NCBI RefSeq assembly: GCF_030270605.1
Contig: NZ_BSYJ01000003.1
Location: 620,001-684,000, forward strand
From: Biformimicrobium ophioploci
Lineage (GTDB): Bacteria; Pseudomonadota; Gammaproteobacteria; Pseudomonadales; Cellvibrionaceae
Direction of reading: 5' to 3'
Length of the DNA: 64,000 nt
Positions 27,202-37,143 of this stretch are shown here, piece after piece. The translations under genes and the position numbers were made by a program. The first letter of the stretch is position 1, and the number at the start of each line of letters is the position of its first letter. The notes below the pieces were generated by a model. That model made no database searches, was not told the origin of the DNA, and worked only from the letters and a program-made list of their open reading frames with translations.

Positions 27202-29997
27202 TCAGGAGGAAAAGCCCTGTTTCAGCAGGCCCTGCTCGACAAGAAACAGGGCATCAATATCTTTTTCTTCCGCCCAGTCCAGCAGCTTGCCAATTTCACG
27301 CACCACGGCATTGATCTGGCCGCTGAGTACGGGGTCGTCATTGATCAGGCCGTGCCAGCCTTCCTCTACCCGCGCCTTCGCCGTGCGGTTCAGTTTTTCC
27401 GCGGCTGTGCGCAGTGGCGGCACGCCGCAGTAGCAACAGCCCCCGTACAGCCGATGTATCAGCTCATGCAGGGGCTGGGGTGACTCGGTGCCGAGCATGT
27501 CCAGCAACTGCTGCCGCTCGTCCGGTAGTGAGTCCAGCAGCATGCGCAACATGTCCCGTGCAAGTTCTACATTGCCATTGCTCAGGGTGACGCAATTCTC
27601 GATATCTACCGGGCTGGTTTCGGGTAGCGACTTCTGCTCCGCGGCTGCTGTAATTGCCAGCTGCATCCACCGCTGGACAGTATGACCGAGTTGCGCTTCG
27701 GTGATCGGCTTGCCGAGAAAATCATCGAAGCCTGCCGCCAGCAGGCGCGCCTTCTCTTCGGTACCCGCATGCGCGGTGATGGCGATAATGGGGGTGCGCT
27801 GTTTTCCCTGCTGTTGCCTGCGAATGGTCTGGGTTGCCTCGATGCCATCCATGCCGGGCATCTGGATATCCATAAAAACCAGGTCGAATGACTGCAGGGC
27901 AAACTTCTCCAGTGCCTCCTCGCCGGATTTCGCCAGCGTGACTTTTACCTTCAGGTTTTCCAGCAGGGCAGCAATCAGTCGGCGATTTGCATCGTTGTCA
28001 TCGACGGCAAGCACCTCAGGCTGGCGTGTAGCAACGGCCGGCGCACTGCGCTTCTCATTGGTTGTCGTGGCAGGAGATACACGCTTCGCAATGAGTAACA
28101 GGCTATCGCTGGCCAGCGGCTTGCTGATAAAGCCCGCAACCAGGTGGCGCAGGGAGTCGTAGCAGTTGCGCAGCTCCGCCGGCAGCCCCTGGATGACAAC
28201 CCGGCAACGATAGTCGTTCACCAGGCGGGCGACCTGTTCCTCGAGGGTCTGGGGTTCCTCATCAGAGGCCTTTACGTCAAGGAGTACCGCGTCCGGCAGC
28301 TCACTCTGTTGCCACATCTGCTGGATTGCATTCAGGTAGTCACGGGTGTTCTCCAACTCCACTACCGAGGCCTGCCAGCGCCGCAGCTGGCGCGCGAGCT
28401 GGCTACGGGTCTTTGAATTCGGGTCGATCAGCAGCCAGCGGCTGCCGCTCAGGTTTTCTGCCGGCAGGGCACTACTGAAGTTGCGATCAACGGCCATCGG
28501 CACGTCAAACCAGAGGGTCGTACCGCTGTCCCTGTTTTCGTCCAGCCCCATTACGCCATCCATCTGCTTGATGAGGCTGCCGGAGATTGCGAGGCCAAGG
28601 GTATTTGCAGAAGCCTGGCTTTGCGACGGCATGTTGCGCTCGCGCAGCAATACGTGAATTTCTGCACGCTGCTCGGGGGAGCAGACATTACCCGGGAAGT
28701 TGACACTGATTCTGACGGTGTTCTGGGATTCGCCGGTTACCTGTGAGCTGATGCGCAGGACAACGTCGCCGTTGCGGGACAGCTGGATGGCATTGCCAAC
28801 CAGGTTGATCAGAATCTGTTTGAGACGCGCCGGATCCCCAAGCAGGGTGGATGGCAGCTGGTCGTCAGCGATGGAAACCATCTCGAGATTGTGGTCGTAG
28901 GCTGCGGGCGCGAGGATCTGAAGTGCCTCTTCTGCTGTGCGCGCAACGTCCACAGGCACATGGTCAAGTACCAGGGTGCCGGCCTCGATCCGGGAAAAGT
29001 CCATCAGGTCATTGATGGTTGAAAGCAGGTTTTCCGAGGAGCGCAGGATGGTGCGCAGGTATTCCTGCTGAAGTTCGTTGGTTTCTGTCTTCAGTAGCAG
29101 GTTGGTGAAACCGATGATGCCGTTGAGCGGCGTGCGGAATTCGTGGCTGGTATTGGCAAGGAACGCGGATTTGCCGCGGTTGGCCTCCTGGGCCTTCTTG
29201 CGCGCCAGGTCCAGCTCGATGTTTTGCTCCTCCATGGTGTCGAGGGTTTCACGCAGGTCGTCCAGTGATTGCTCGTGGCTTTCGAGTATTTCCCGGCGCT
29301 GGAATTCCAGTGCGGCAACCATATGGTTGAACTGGGCTGCCAGGTCGCCAATCTCACGCGTTTCGAAGTCGCGCATGCGCACATTGAGGTTGCCAGAGGC
29401 TGCGCTGGTCATGGCATTGCCGAATTGCGCAAAAACCCGGTTCAGCCGGTCCGCGAGCCTGACGGCCCAGACACTTGCAACGATCCCGCACAGCAGGAAA
29501 GCCAGTATGCCGAGCATCAGCACCTGATAGGCGCGTACCCCGAAAGGAGAGGGGTGCAGCTGCAGTGCCAGCACATAGTCCGTGCCGGCGGCACTGAAAG
29601 GCGCGCGCACGATGGGGGTACTGTCGCGAGTCGGCGCATTTGCAAGCAGCACATGCTCAACCTGCAGCCGGGGCCCGGCGTTGGCTACCAGCTCTGCGCC
29701 CATTACGCGTGCTGTGCGGTCGCCGACCCGGGGTAGCCTGAACAGGTGCGCGCCGAGCACCTCGGGTTGCTCAAGTATCCTGCCGAGCAGGTCCTCCCAG
29801 CCCTGGGGCTCAAGGGAGCCCAGTGCGTGGGCGGTCTGTTCCGCTATGGCACTGCCATGGCTGAGATATAATGCTTCCCGATCCTTGAATTGCAGGTAGG
29901 TGAACGCAACCCCCAGCAATAAGGTAAGCAGGAGTGCCGGGGTCAGCCCGAAGCGCAGGGCTGTGGCACGAATGGACCGATTGGATTGGTAGGCCAT
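27202..29997 (-). CDS. GacS/BarA-type hybrid sensor histidine kinase with degenerate ATP-binding boxes
   Basis: The 931-residue tripartite sensor has a membrane helix at about 18-35, a periplasmic domain to about 155, and a second helix at about 157-180. Next come HAMP (180-232), a coiled coil, a HisKA dimerisation domain with NTSHEFRTPLNG (His285), a catalytic domain (385-500), a degenerate receiver (about 520-635), a complete receiver (660-780, Asp710 in FMDIQMPG) and a C-terminal Hpt domain (His848 in LIHRLYGG). GacS/BarA controls small-RNA/CsrA networks through GacA/UvrY. The family-typical DxGxG box reads FPGNV (434-438) and the GTGLGL box reads ANTLGL (464-469), so ATP binding may be weak or lost, although N402 is kept. 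Phosphorelay residues remain intact. The position next to acpS and cysM-relA matches barA in other gammaproteobacteria. Confidence 0.85.
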   Translation of the reverse strand: MAYQSNRSIRATALRFGLTPALLLTLLLGVAFTYLQFKDREALYLSHGSAIAEQTAHALGSLEPQGWEDLLGRILEQPEVLGAHLFRLPRVGDRTARVMGAELVANAGPRLQVEHVLLANAPTRDSTPIVRAPFSAAGTDYVLALQLHPSPFGVRAYQVLMLGILAFLLCGIVASVWAVRLADRLNRVFAQFGNAMTSAASGNLNVRMRDFETREIGDLAAQFNHMVAALEFQRREILESHEQSLDDLRETLDTMEEQNIELDLARKKAQEANRGKSAFLANTSHEFRTPLNGIIGFTNLLLKTETNELQQEYLRTILRSSENLLSTINDLMDFSRIEAGTLVLDHVPVDVARTAEEALQILAPAAYDHNLEMVSIADDQLPSTLLGDPARLKQILINLVGNAIQLSRNGDVVLRISSQVTGESQNTVRISVNFPGNVCSPEQRAEIHVLLRERNMPSQSQASANTLGLAISGSLIKQMDGVMGLDENRDSGTTLWFDVPMAVDRNFSSALPAENLSGSRWLLIDPNSKTRSQLARQLRRWQASVVELENTRDYLNAIQQMWQQSELPDAVLLDVKASDEEPQTLEEQVARLVNDYRCRVVIQGLPAELRNCYDSLRHLVAGFISKPLASDSLLLIAKRVSPATTTNEKRSAPAVATRQPEVLAVDDNDANRRLIAALLENLKVKVTLAKSGEEALEKFALQSFDLVFMDIQMPGMDGIEATQTIRRQQQGKQRTPIIAITAHAGTEEKARLLAAGFDDFLGKPITEAQLGHTVQRWMQLAITAAAEQKSLPETSPVDIENCVTLSNGNVELARDMLRMLLDSLPDERQQLLDMLGTESPQPLHELIHRLYGGCCYCGVPPLRTAAEKLNRTAKARVEEGWHGLINDDPVLSGQINAVVREIGKLLDWAEEKDIDALFLVEQGLLKQGFSS

Positions 29998-30177
29998 TGT
30001 GTTTATTGAGGTTTTTGGCAGTGATACCCTTTGTACTGCATCGGGTATGCCCTCTGCAAGACATGTCCGGCTGCAGCGTGACGGAGTCGGCTCGGGTAGT
30101 CTTGCTGCCGGGCCGCGGGTATCATGCTGACCGCCAGGTTTTGAATAGGCCCAGAGTCACCGAATGGGAAAATACCA

Positions 30178-31077
30178 GTGAGTAGTACGGAGTATCCGAC
30201 CATTGCCGATTGCGTGGGCAATACGCCGCTCGTCCGTATGCAGCGTATGCAGGGCGAAACCAGCAATCAGATCCTTCTCAAGCTGGAAGGTAATAATCCG
30301 GCCGGGTCCGTAAAGGACCGACCGGCCATGTCCATGATCCGGCATGCCGAGTCTGAAGGGCGTATCAAGCCGGGCGAAACCCTGATCGAAGCCACCAGTG
30401 GCAATACCGGCATCGCGCTGGCCATGGCCGCTGCGATCAAGGGCTACCGCATGGTCCTGATCATGCCCGACAACGCAACGGCAGAACGCAAGGCGGCGAT
30501 GACCGCCTACGGCGCGGAGCTGCTGCTGGTTTCCCGTGACGAGGGTATGGAGGGGGCGCGGGATCTCGCCCTGGCGATGCAGGCGCGGGGTGAAGGGCTG
30601 GTGCTAGACCAGTTTGCCAACAATGACAATCCACGCGCGCACTACGAATCCACCGGCCCGGAAATCTGGCAGCAGACCGGTGGTGAGATCACGCATTTCG
30701 TGTCCTCGATGGGCACTACCGGTACCATTATGGGCACCGGCCGCTTCCTCAAGGAAAAGAACCCGCAGATCCAGCTGGTGGGACTGCAGCCCACCGACAA
30801 TTCCAGCATCCCGGGGATCCGTCGCTGGCCCCGGGAGTACCTGCCGCGCATCTTCGTGCCGGAAGCGGTGGACCTGGTCCTCGATATCGACCAGTCTGAG
30901 GCCGAGGCCTGTATGCGGCGCCTCGCCCGTGAGGAGGGAATCTTCTGCGGTGTCTCGTCCGGCGGAGCGGTCGCCGGTGCATTGCGACTCTCGCAACAAG
31001 TGGAAAACGCGACTATTGTCGCGATCATCTGTGACCGGGGTGACCGTTATCTGTCATCCGGGTTGTTTGAACAGTAA
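30178..31077 (+). CDS. cysM: Cysteine synthase B (O-acetylserine sulfhydrylase)
   Basis: This 299-residue PLP enzyme makes cysteine from O-acetylserine and sulfide or thiosulfate. The PLP lysine motif PAGSVKDRPA is at about residues 40-49. The substrate loop EATSGNTGIALA and the PLP-phosphate loop GTTGTIMGTGR are intact. The RRWPREYLPRIF stretch and overall length favour CysM over CysK. It starts with GTG and is divergent from the kinase gene. In Pseudomonas and relatives cysM likewise precedes relA. Confidence 0.95.
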   Translation: MSSTEYPTIADCVGNTPLVRMQRMQGETSNQILLKLEGNNPAGSVKDRPAMSMIRHAESEGRIKPGETLIEATSGNTGIALAMAAAIKGYRMVLIMPDNATAERKAAMTAYGAELLLVSRDEGMEGARDLALAMQARGEGLVLDQFANNDNPRAHYESTGPEIWQQTGGEITHFVSSMGTTGTIMGTGRFLKEKNPQIQLVGLQPTDNSSIPGIRRWPREYLPRIFVPEAVDLVLDIDQSEAEACMRRLAREEGIFCGVSSGGAVAGALRLSQQVENATIVAIICDRGDRYLSSGLFEQ

Positions 31078-31097
31078 ATTCAGGGGCTATTGACGGT

Positions 31098-33359
31098 TTG
31101 GTTAAGGTCAGGGCAGATCACCCGGTTGGTGACGACGGCAACATTCATCTCGATGCGTGGCTGAAGCGTATTCAGGAAAAAGCGCAGCTAGACGGTAGCG
31201 CGGTGGTCGTCCTGCGACGGGCCTGTGAGACTGCTGCCGATGCCGCCAGCAAGAAGATCGAGGCAGCGAATCTCTGGGCAGATCGCGCCAGCAGTTACAA
31301 GACCGGCCTCGAGATGGCGGAGATCCTCGCAGACCTGCAGCTCGATGCCGAGTCCCTGAATGCGGCGGTACTTTACCGCGCAGTGCGCGAACACCGCCTG
31401 CCGCTCGAGGAAGTTGAAAAGTCTTTTGGTGCCGGTGTAGCCAAACTGATTCACGGCGTTTTGCAAATGGCCGCAATACGCACCCGCAGTGCGGATTCAA
31501 GCCTCGATGCGCTGGGCAAAGCTGGTGAGGAGCAGTCTGAAAACGTGCGCCGCATGCTGGTGTCACTGGTTGAGGATGTGCGGGTTGCATTGATCAAGCT
31601 GGCGGAGCGCTGTTGTGCAATCCGCTCGGTCAAGAATGCCCCGGAGGAAAAACGCCGCCGTGTTGCACGGGAAGTTGCGGATGTGTACGCGCCGCTTGCG
31701 CACAGGCTGGGTATCGGTCATATCAAGTGGGAGCTGGAAGATCTCTCGTTCCGTTACCTCGAGCCGGAAGATTACAAACATATCGCCAGGCTGCTGGATG
31801 AAAAGCGCCTGGACCGGCAGGAATATATCGACAATGTGCTGCAGGTGCTGCGCGGTGAGCTTGCCGACGCGAATATTGACGGTGAAATAACAGGCCGCGC
31901 CAAGCATATCTACAGCATCTGGCGCAAAATGCGCAGGAAGAACATCAGTTTTTCCCAAGTCTACGATATCCGCGCAGTACGCATTCTCGTACCCACGGTA
32001 CGCGACTGTTACACCGTGCTCGGTATCGTGCACAGTCTGTGGCGCAACATTCCGAACGAATTCGATGATTACATTGCCTCGCCCAAGGACAACGGCTACC
32101 GCTCACTGCATACGGCGGTAATCGGGCCGGAGCGCAAGGTCCTCGAAGTGCAGATACGCACCTTTGCGATGCACGAGGAGGCAGAGTTCGGGGTGTGTGC
32201 ACACTGGCGTTACAAGGGCGCGGACAGGAAATCCGGTGCCGAAAGCGGTAACGTCGGTGACAGTTATGAGGAGAAAATCGCCTGGTTGCGCCAGGTCCTC
32301 GACTGGCATGAAGAGGTCGGCGGGCACCCGCTGGAAGATGACCTCAACCTCGAGGTGGCCGACGCGCGGATATATGTGTTCACCCCGGATGGGCACGTGG
32401 TCGACCTGGCCAAGGGCGCAACCCCGATCGATTTCGCCTACCGGATCCATACAGAAGTGGGTCATCGCTGCCGCGGCGCCAAGGTGGATGGACGCATTGC
32501 ACCTCTGAACCGGCCGCTGCAGACAGGCCAGCAGGTGGAAATCCTTACCGGTAAACGCGAAGCACCCAGCCGTGACTGGTTGCAGCCCAATATGGGATAC
32601 CTGAGCACCTCGCGTGCGCGCGCCAAGGTGATTCACTGGTTCAAGATGCAGGCGCGGGACCAGAATATTGCCGATGGTCGCGGGATTCTGGAGAGCGAAT
32701 TCCGCCGCCTGGCGCTGCTCGAGCTCGATTTCGAAAAGCTGGTCAAGAAAATGAACCTGAACTCCCTCGACGACCTCTATGCGGCCGTCGGGGCAGGGGA
32801 TGTCGGTGTAGGTCAGGTGCTTAACGCCGCCCAGCGTATGGTCAAGGTCGAGGAAGTCGACCCCACCCCGCAATTATCCGTGCCGGTGGCCGGTCGCGAT
32901 GGCAAATCCGATGTCTATATCGAGGGCGTCGGCAACCTGATGAGCCATATCGCCCGCTGCTGTAACCCGGTACCCGGCGATGAAATCGCGGGCTATATCA
33001 CACTGGGGCGCGGTGTCTCTATTCACCGCCAGGATTGCGCCAATATGCTGCGCATGCAGGTGGAAGAGTCGGACCGTGTCCTGCAGGTCTCCTGGGCACA
33101 GGCGCCCACGGCGGTCTATTCCGTGGATCTGGTGATTGAGGCTTTCGACCGCCATGGCCTGTTGCGCGATGTCACTACCATGCTGGACCAGGAAAAGATC
33201 AACGTGACTGCCATGCAGACGATTTCCAACCGGCGCGACAACACCGTGGAAATGGTCCTGACGGTGGAAATCCATAACTTTGCCGAGTTGAGCCGTGTGT
33301 TGCACCGGATCAACCAGCTGCCGAACGTTGCTTCAGCCAAGCGCCGCACGCTGCAGTAG
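31098..33359 (+). CDS. relA: GTP pyrophosphokinase RelA (stringent response)
   Basis: The 753-residue ribosome-associated (p)ppGpp synthetase responds to amino acid starvation. The N-terminal hydrolase domain is degenerate, as in RelA. The synthetase domain shows YDIRAVRILV and the RelA-type EFDDYIASPKDNGYRSLHTAV. TGS (VFTPDGHVVDLAKGATPIDFAY), zinc-finger/CC (IARCCNPVPGDEIAGYITLGRGVSIHRQDC) and C-terminal ACT domains follow. The start is a TTG at 31098, since the conserved MVKVR beginning has no ATG; a weak AGGGG lies upstream. It lies 20 bp after cysM and 27 bp before mazG. Confidence 0.97.
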   Translation: MVKVRADHPVGDDGNIHLDAWLKRIQEKAQLDGSAVVVLRRACETAADAASKKIEAANLWADRASSYKTGLEMAEILADLQLDAESLNAAVLYRAVREHRLPLEEVEKSFGAGVAKLIHGVLQMAAIRTRSADSSLDALGKAGEEQSENVRRMLVSLVEDVRVALIKLAERCCAIRSVKNAPEEKRRRVAREVADVYAPLAHRLGIGHIKWELEDLSFRYLEPEDYKHIARLLDEKRLDRQEYIDNVLQVLRGELADANIDGEITGRAKHIYSIWRKMRRKNISFSQVYDIRAVRILVPTVRDCYTVLGIVHSLWRNIPNEFDDYIASPKDNGYRSLHTAVIGPERKVLEVQIRTFAMHEEAEFGVCAHWRYKGADRKSGAESGNVGDSYEEKIAWLRQVLDWHEEVGGHPLEDDLNLEVADARIYVFTPDGHVVDLAKGATPIDFAYRIHTEVGHRCRGAKVDGRIAPLNRPLQTGQQVEILTGKREAPSRDWLQPNMGYLSTSRARAKVIHWFKMQARDQNIADGRGILESEFRRLALLELDFEKLVKKMNLNSLDDLYAAVGAGDVGVGQVLNAAQRMVKVEEVDPTPQLSVPVAGRDGKSDVYIEGVGNLMSHIARCCNPVPGDEIAGYITLGRGVSIHRQDCANMLRMQVEESDRVLQVSWAQAPTAVYSVDLVIEAFDRHGLLRDVTTMLDQEKINVTAMQTISNRRDNTVEMVLTVEIHNFAELSRVLHRINQLPNVASAKRRTLQ

Positions 33360-33386
33360 GGCCGAAGTGGCGACGGGAACCGTCTT

Positions 33387-34199
33387 ATGACAGAAAAATA
33401 CAATATCGATGACCTGCAGTACCTGATGGCGCGCCTGCGGGACCCGGACGGCGGTTGCCCCTGGGACCTCAAGCAGACATTCGCGACCATTGTGCCCTCT
33501 ACGATCGAGGAGGCTTACGAGGTGGCGGAAGCCATCGAACGGGAGGATTTCGGGCACCTGCCGGAAGAACTCGGGGACCTCCTGTTCCAGGTGATCTTCT
33601 ATGCCCAGATGGGCAGTGAGCAGGAGCGCTTTTCCTTCGATGGCATAGTGCACACGCTGGTGGCAAAACTGGTGCGGCGCCATCCACATGTATTCCCGAC
33701 TGGTGAGCTGCGCGGCGAGCGTCGCGAAGGCGGACTGGACGAGCAAAAAGTTCGTGACTCCTGGGAGTCCATTAAAGAGGCGGAGCGCACCAGCAAGGGG
33801 GAGCAGGGTGCGCTGGCCGGCGTGGCGACCGCTTTGCCGGCACTGACACGTGCGGCAAAGTTGCAAAAGCGCGCAGCCCGGACAGGCTTTGACTGGCCGG
33901 ATATCGACCAGGTACTGGCAAAAGCCCAGGAGGAGATCGGTGAGGTCCGCGAGGCAATTGCTACTGGCGATCTCGATGCCGCACGGGAAGAGGTGGGTGA
34001 TCTTCTGTTCGCAGTGGTGAACGTGGCCCGCCACCTGAAGGCGGATCCAGAGACGCAGCTGCGTGCGACCAACCGGAAATTCGAGCGACGCTTTGCTTTC
34101 GTGGAGTCGGCGATTACCGGTAGTGGCCGCGTGCTGGAGGATGCAGGCCTCGAGGAAATGGATGCGGCCTGGGATCAGGCCAAGGAAAGGGGTCTGTAA
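33387..34199 (+). CDS. mazG: Nucleoside triphosphate pyrophosphohydrolase MazG
   Basis: This 270-residue all-alpha NTP pyrophosphatase with two MazG repeats cleans up aberrant nucleotides and can lower ppGpp. Motifs are LRDPDGGCPWDLKQTF, ETYEV-like EEAYEVAEAI, ELGDLLFQVIFYAQM in the first repeat and EEIGEVREAI, EEVGDLLFAVVNVARHL in the second. The relA-mazG order is standard in gammaproteobacteria. Confidence 0.96.
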   Translation: MTEKYNIDDLQYLMARLRDPDGGCPWDLKQTFATIVPSTIEEAYEVAEAIEREDFGHLPEELGDLLFQVIFYAQMGSEQERFSFDGIVHTLVAKLVRRHPHVFPTGELRGERREGGLDEQKVRDSWESIKEAERTSKGEQGALAGVATALPALTRAAKLQKRAARTGFDWPDIDQVLAKAQEEIGEVREAIATGDLDAAREEVGDLLFAVVNVARHLKADPETQLRATNRKFERRFAFVESAITGSGRVLEDAGLEEMDAAWDQAKERGL

Positions 34200-35021
<822 letters not shown>

Positions 35022-35055
35022 GCCTTCATTGCGATAAATTGATGTTTTACGGAAT

Positions 35056-35083
35056 CAGGGGCCTTCGGCCCCTGTTTTCGTTT
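35056..35083 (+). terminator. Rho-independent terminator after adk
   Basis: The perfect 8-bp stem CAGGGGCC (35056-35063) / GGCCCCTG (35067-35074), with a TTC loop, is followed by TTTTCGTTT. Confidence 0.92.
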
Positions 35084-35140
35084 ACCGCCTTCCAAATTCC
35101 AGTATCATCCCCACGACACTACTGATTTCGCGAATTGCAA

Positions 35141-36136
35141 ATGAAGAAAGCCGTAATCCTGATGAACCTGGGAACCCCGTCCGAGCCAACACCGGCTGGC
35201 GTGCGGAGTTTTCTTAAAGCGTTTCTTTCAGACAGGCGAGTGGTGGAAATCCCCCGCCCCCTGTGGTGGGTGATTCTGAATGCTTTCGTGCTCACCCTGC
35301 GCCCAAAAAAGGTCGCGCCTGCGTACGAGGAAATCTGGTCGTCCGGTGACTTCGAGGGCTCTCCAATTTTCTATTACACCCGGGAGCAGGCTGCGGCCCT
35401 GGGCAAACTCCTGTCTGCGGAGTGTGACGCAGGGGAGGTTAAGGGAGCCCGTGTCACCTTTGCCATGACTTATGGTGAGCCGGGCCTGCAAAGCACAGTC
35501 GCACAGCTGCGGGATGCGGGCGTGGAGCAGTTTCTTGTGTTGCCGCTTTACCCGCAGTACTCATGTACTACCACCGCCCCGATATATGACCAGGTTGCAG
35601 CACTCTTTACCGGTTCGCGCAATGTTCCCGATATCCGCATCGTCAACAACTACCATGACCACCCACTGTACATAGAGGCGCTGGCCAGCAGTGTGCGCGA
35701 GCACTGGGCCCAAAATGGCAGATCCGAGCGTTTGCTGATGTCTTATCACGGTATTCCGCGCAGTTATGTAGACAAGGGGGATCCATACCTGGAGCACTGC
35801 CAGCGCACTTCTGAATTGCTTGCCGAGGCGTTGGAGTTACAACCGGATGAGTGGGCCATGAGTTTCCAGTCGCGTTTCGGCAAGGCGGAATGGCTGAAAC
35901 CCTACACCAGCGAGCTACTCAAAACCTGGGGGCGCGAAGGCGTTTCTTCGGTTGAGGTGATTTGTCCCGCGTTTGCCTCAGACTGCCTGGAAACACTCGA
36001 GGAAATTGCAGAGGAGAATTGCGCTTATTTCCTTGAAAGCGGTGGTAAGGGATTTTCCTATATCCCCTGCCTGAACCTTCGGCAGGACCACATAAATCTT
36101 TTGCGGGCAGTGGTTCGCGAAAACGGATTTGCCTAG
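35141..36136 (+). CDS. hemH: Ferrochelatase
   Basis: This 331-residue enzyme inserts Fe(II) into protoporphyrin IX at the end of haem synthesis. Motifs are LMNLGTPSEPTPAGVRSFLKAFLSD, the metal-site His in MSYHGIPRSYVDKGDPY, AMSFQSRFGKAEWLKPYT and the acidic pair in CPAFASDCLETLEEIAEE. I use the ATG at 35141; a TTG two codons earlier is also possible. It stands between the adk terminator and the AT-rich leader of the H1-like gene. Confidence 0.97.
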   Translation: MKKAVILMNLGTPSEPTPAGVRSFLKAFLSDRRVVEIPRPLWWVILNAFVLTLRPKKVAPAYEEIWSSGDFEGSPIFYYTREQAAALGKLLSAECDAGEVKGARVTFAMTYGEPGLQSTVAQLRDAGVEQFLVLPLYPQYSCTTTAPIYDQVAALFTGSRNVPDIRIVNNYHDHPLYIEALASSVREHWAQNGRSERLLMSYHGIPRSYVDKGDPYLEHCQRTSELLAEALELQPDEWAMSFQSRFGKAEWLKPYTSELLKTWGREGVSSVEVICPAFASDCLETLEEIAEENCAYFLESGGKGFSYIPCLNLRQDHINLLRAVVRENGFA

Positions 36137-36247
36137 TTTCACTCACACGGGAAAAGCGGATTTCCGGCCCGAATTTATCGATCGGGCACGAAAACGGATA
36201 AAAATTTTGAAAAAAACGCTATTTAGGGCATTTTTTTTTGGATTTTT

Positions 36248-36276
36248 TTGACGAAACTGTGTTGTTTTTTTATTAA
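36248..36276 (+). promoter_or_regulatory. Sigma-70 promoter of the H1-like gene
   Basis: TTGACG (36248-36253), a 17-bp spacer and TATTAA (36271-36276) match the housekeeping consensus well. They lie in the strongly AT-rich 268-bp gap after hemH, giving a leader of roughly 120 bases. The gap also holds a 6-bp dyad (36167-36187). Confidence 0.6.
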
Positions 36277-36404
36277 TTTGCTAAAGTTTCGAGTGTTCCC
36301 GGGAGGTTATAGGGAAATACTTCCCAGATGCTGACGAGTCCATTGCGGCCTGCGGGGCGAAGTCGGGGAGTGATAAAAACATTTATCGCGAAAGGAGACT
36401 AGGG

Positions 36405-37028
36405 ATGGGCAGAGTGGCAAAGAAAAGGCCTGCGGCCAAGAAAAAGGCGGCGGCTCGCAAAAAGCCGGCAATGTCGCCGGTGGCAAAAGCGGAAGCCTTG
36501 CTGAAGAAAGCGGAAGATGAAGCGCTCAAGAAGGTCAAAGCGCTGAAAAAGACGCTGGACGCCAAGCACAAGAAAGACGCAAAAGCTGCGGTAAAGGCTT
36601 TTGAAGCCAAGTATGTAAAGGCAAGTCTTGCGGCCAATGCCGCGAAGCTGAAAGCGGCTGAGAAGAAGCTCGAGGCCAAGATCAAGGTTGCCGCCAAAAA
36701 GCTGGCAATGAAGGTCAAGGCCGAAGAGAAGAAGGCGGCTGCGAAGCTGAAGGCTGCTGAGAAGAAGGCAGCGGCAAAAGCCAAGGCGGCTGAGAAGAAA
36801 GCAGCAGCCAAGGCCAAGCTAGCGGCCAAGAAAGCTGCGGCAAAAGCCAAGGCTGCCGCCAAGAAGAAGACGGTCAAGAAGAAAGTAGCCAAGAAGGTCG
36901 TCAAGAAGAAGGTGGCCAAGAAAGCCGTGAAGAAGGCTGTGGTCAAAAAGGCGGCAACCAAGAAGGCTGCTGTTAAAAAGGCGGCGACCAAGAAGAAGGC
37001 CGCCCGCGGTCGTCCAAAGAAGAAGTAA
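36405..37028 (+). CDS. Histone-H1-like / AlgP-like lysine-alanine repeat protein
   Basis: The 207-residue, extremely basic protein is made almost wholly of Lys and Ala. The middle part (about 85-145) repeats an 11-12 residue unit of the form AEKKAAAKAKA, predicted to be long helices, and the C-terminal part has KKAVKKAVVKK-type repeats. It ends in an AT-hook-like RGRPKKK. Similar proteins in Pseudomonas (AlgP/AlgR3) and Bordetella (BpH1) bind DNA non-specifically and influence exopolysaccharide or virulence genes. The presence of an AlgU-type operon in the same window makes the AlgP comparison attractive but not proven. Low-complexity repeats of this kind often vary in number between strains. 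Confidence 0.8.
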   Translation: MGRVAKKRPAAKKKAAARKKPAMSPVAKAEALLKKAEDEALKKVKALKKTLDAKHKKDAKAAVKAFEAKYVKASLAANAAKLKAAEKKLEAKIKVAAKKLAMKVKAEEKKAAAKLKAAEKKAAAKAKAAEKKAAAKAKLAAKKAAAKAKAAAKKKTVKKKVAKKVVKKKVAKKAVKKAVVKKAATKKAAVKKAATKKKAARGRPKKK

Positions 37029-37047
37029 GGTCCCCTCAGGTCCTGTG

Positions 37048-37073
37048 AAAGCCCCGCTTGCGGGGCTTTTTTC
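37048..37073 (+). terminator. Rho-independent terminator after the H1-like gene
   Basis: AAAGCCCCG (37048-37056) pairs with CGGGGCTTT (37061-37069) around a CTTG tetraloop, followed by more T residues. Confidence 0.92.
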
Positions 37074-37143
37074 GTTTTGGGGCAAAGGTGGCTCGCGGCC
37101 CGGGCCCATATTTGCGAAAATGGCGCTCCTTCAGGAGGGCAGC

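Noticed and set aside
36405-37028. Repetitive coding sequence considered as a DNA repeat array
   Set aside because: Periodicity follows from Lys/Ala codons in one continuous frame with start, promoter and terminator, so it is a gene and not a non-coding array.
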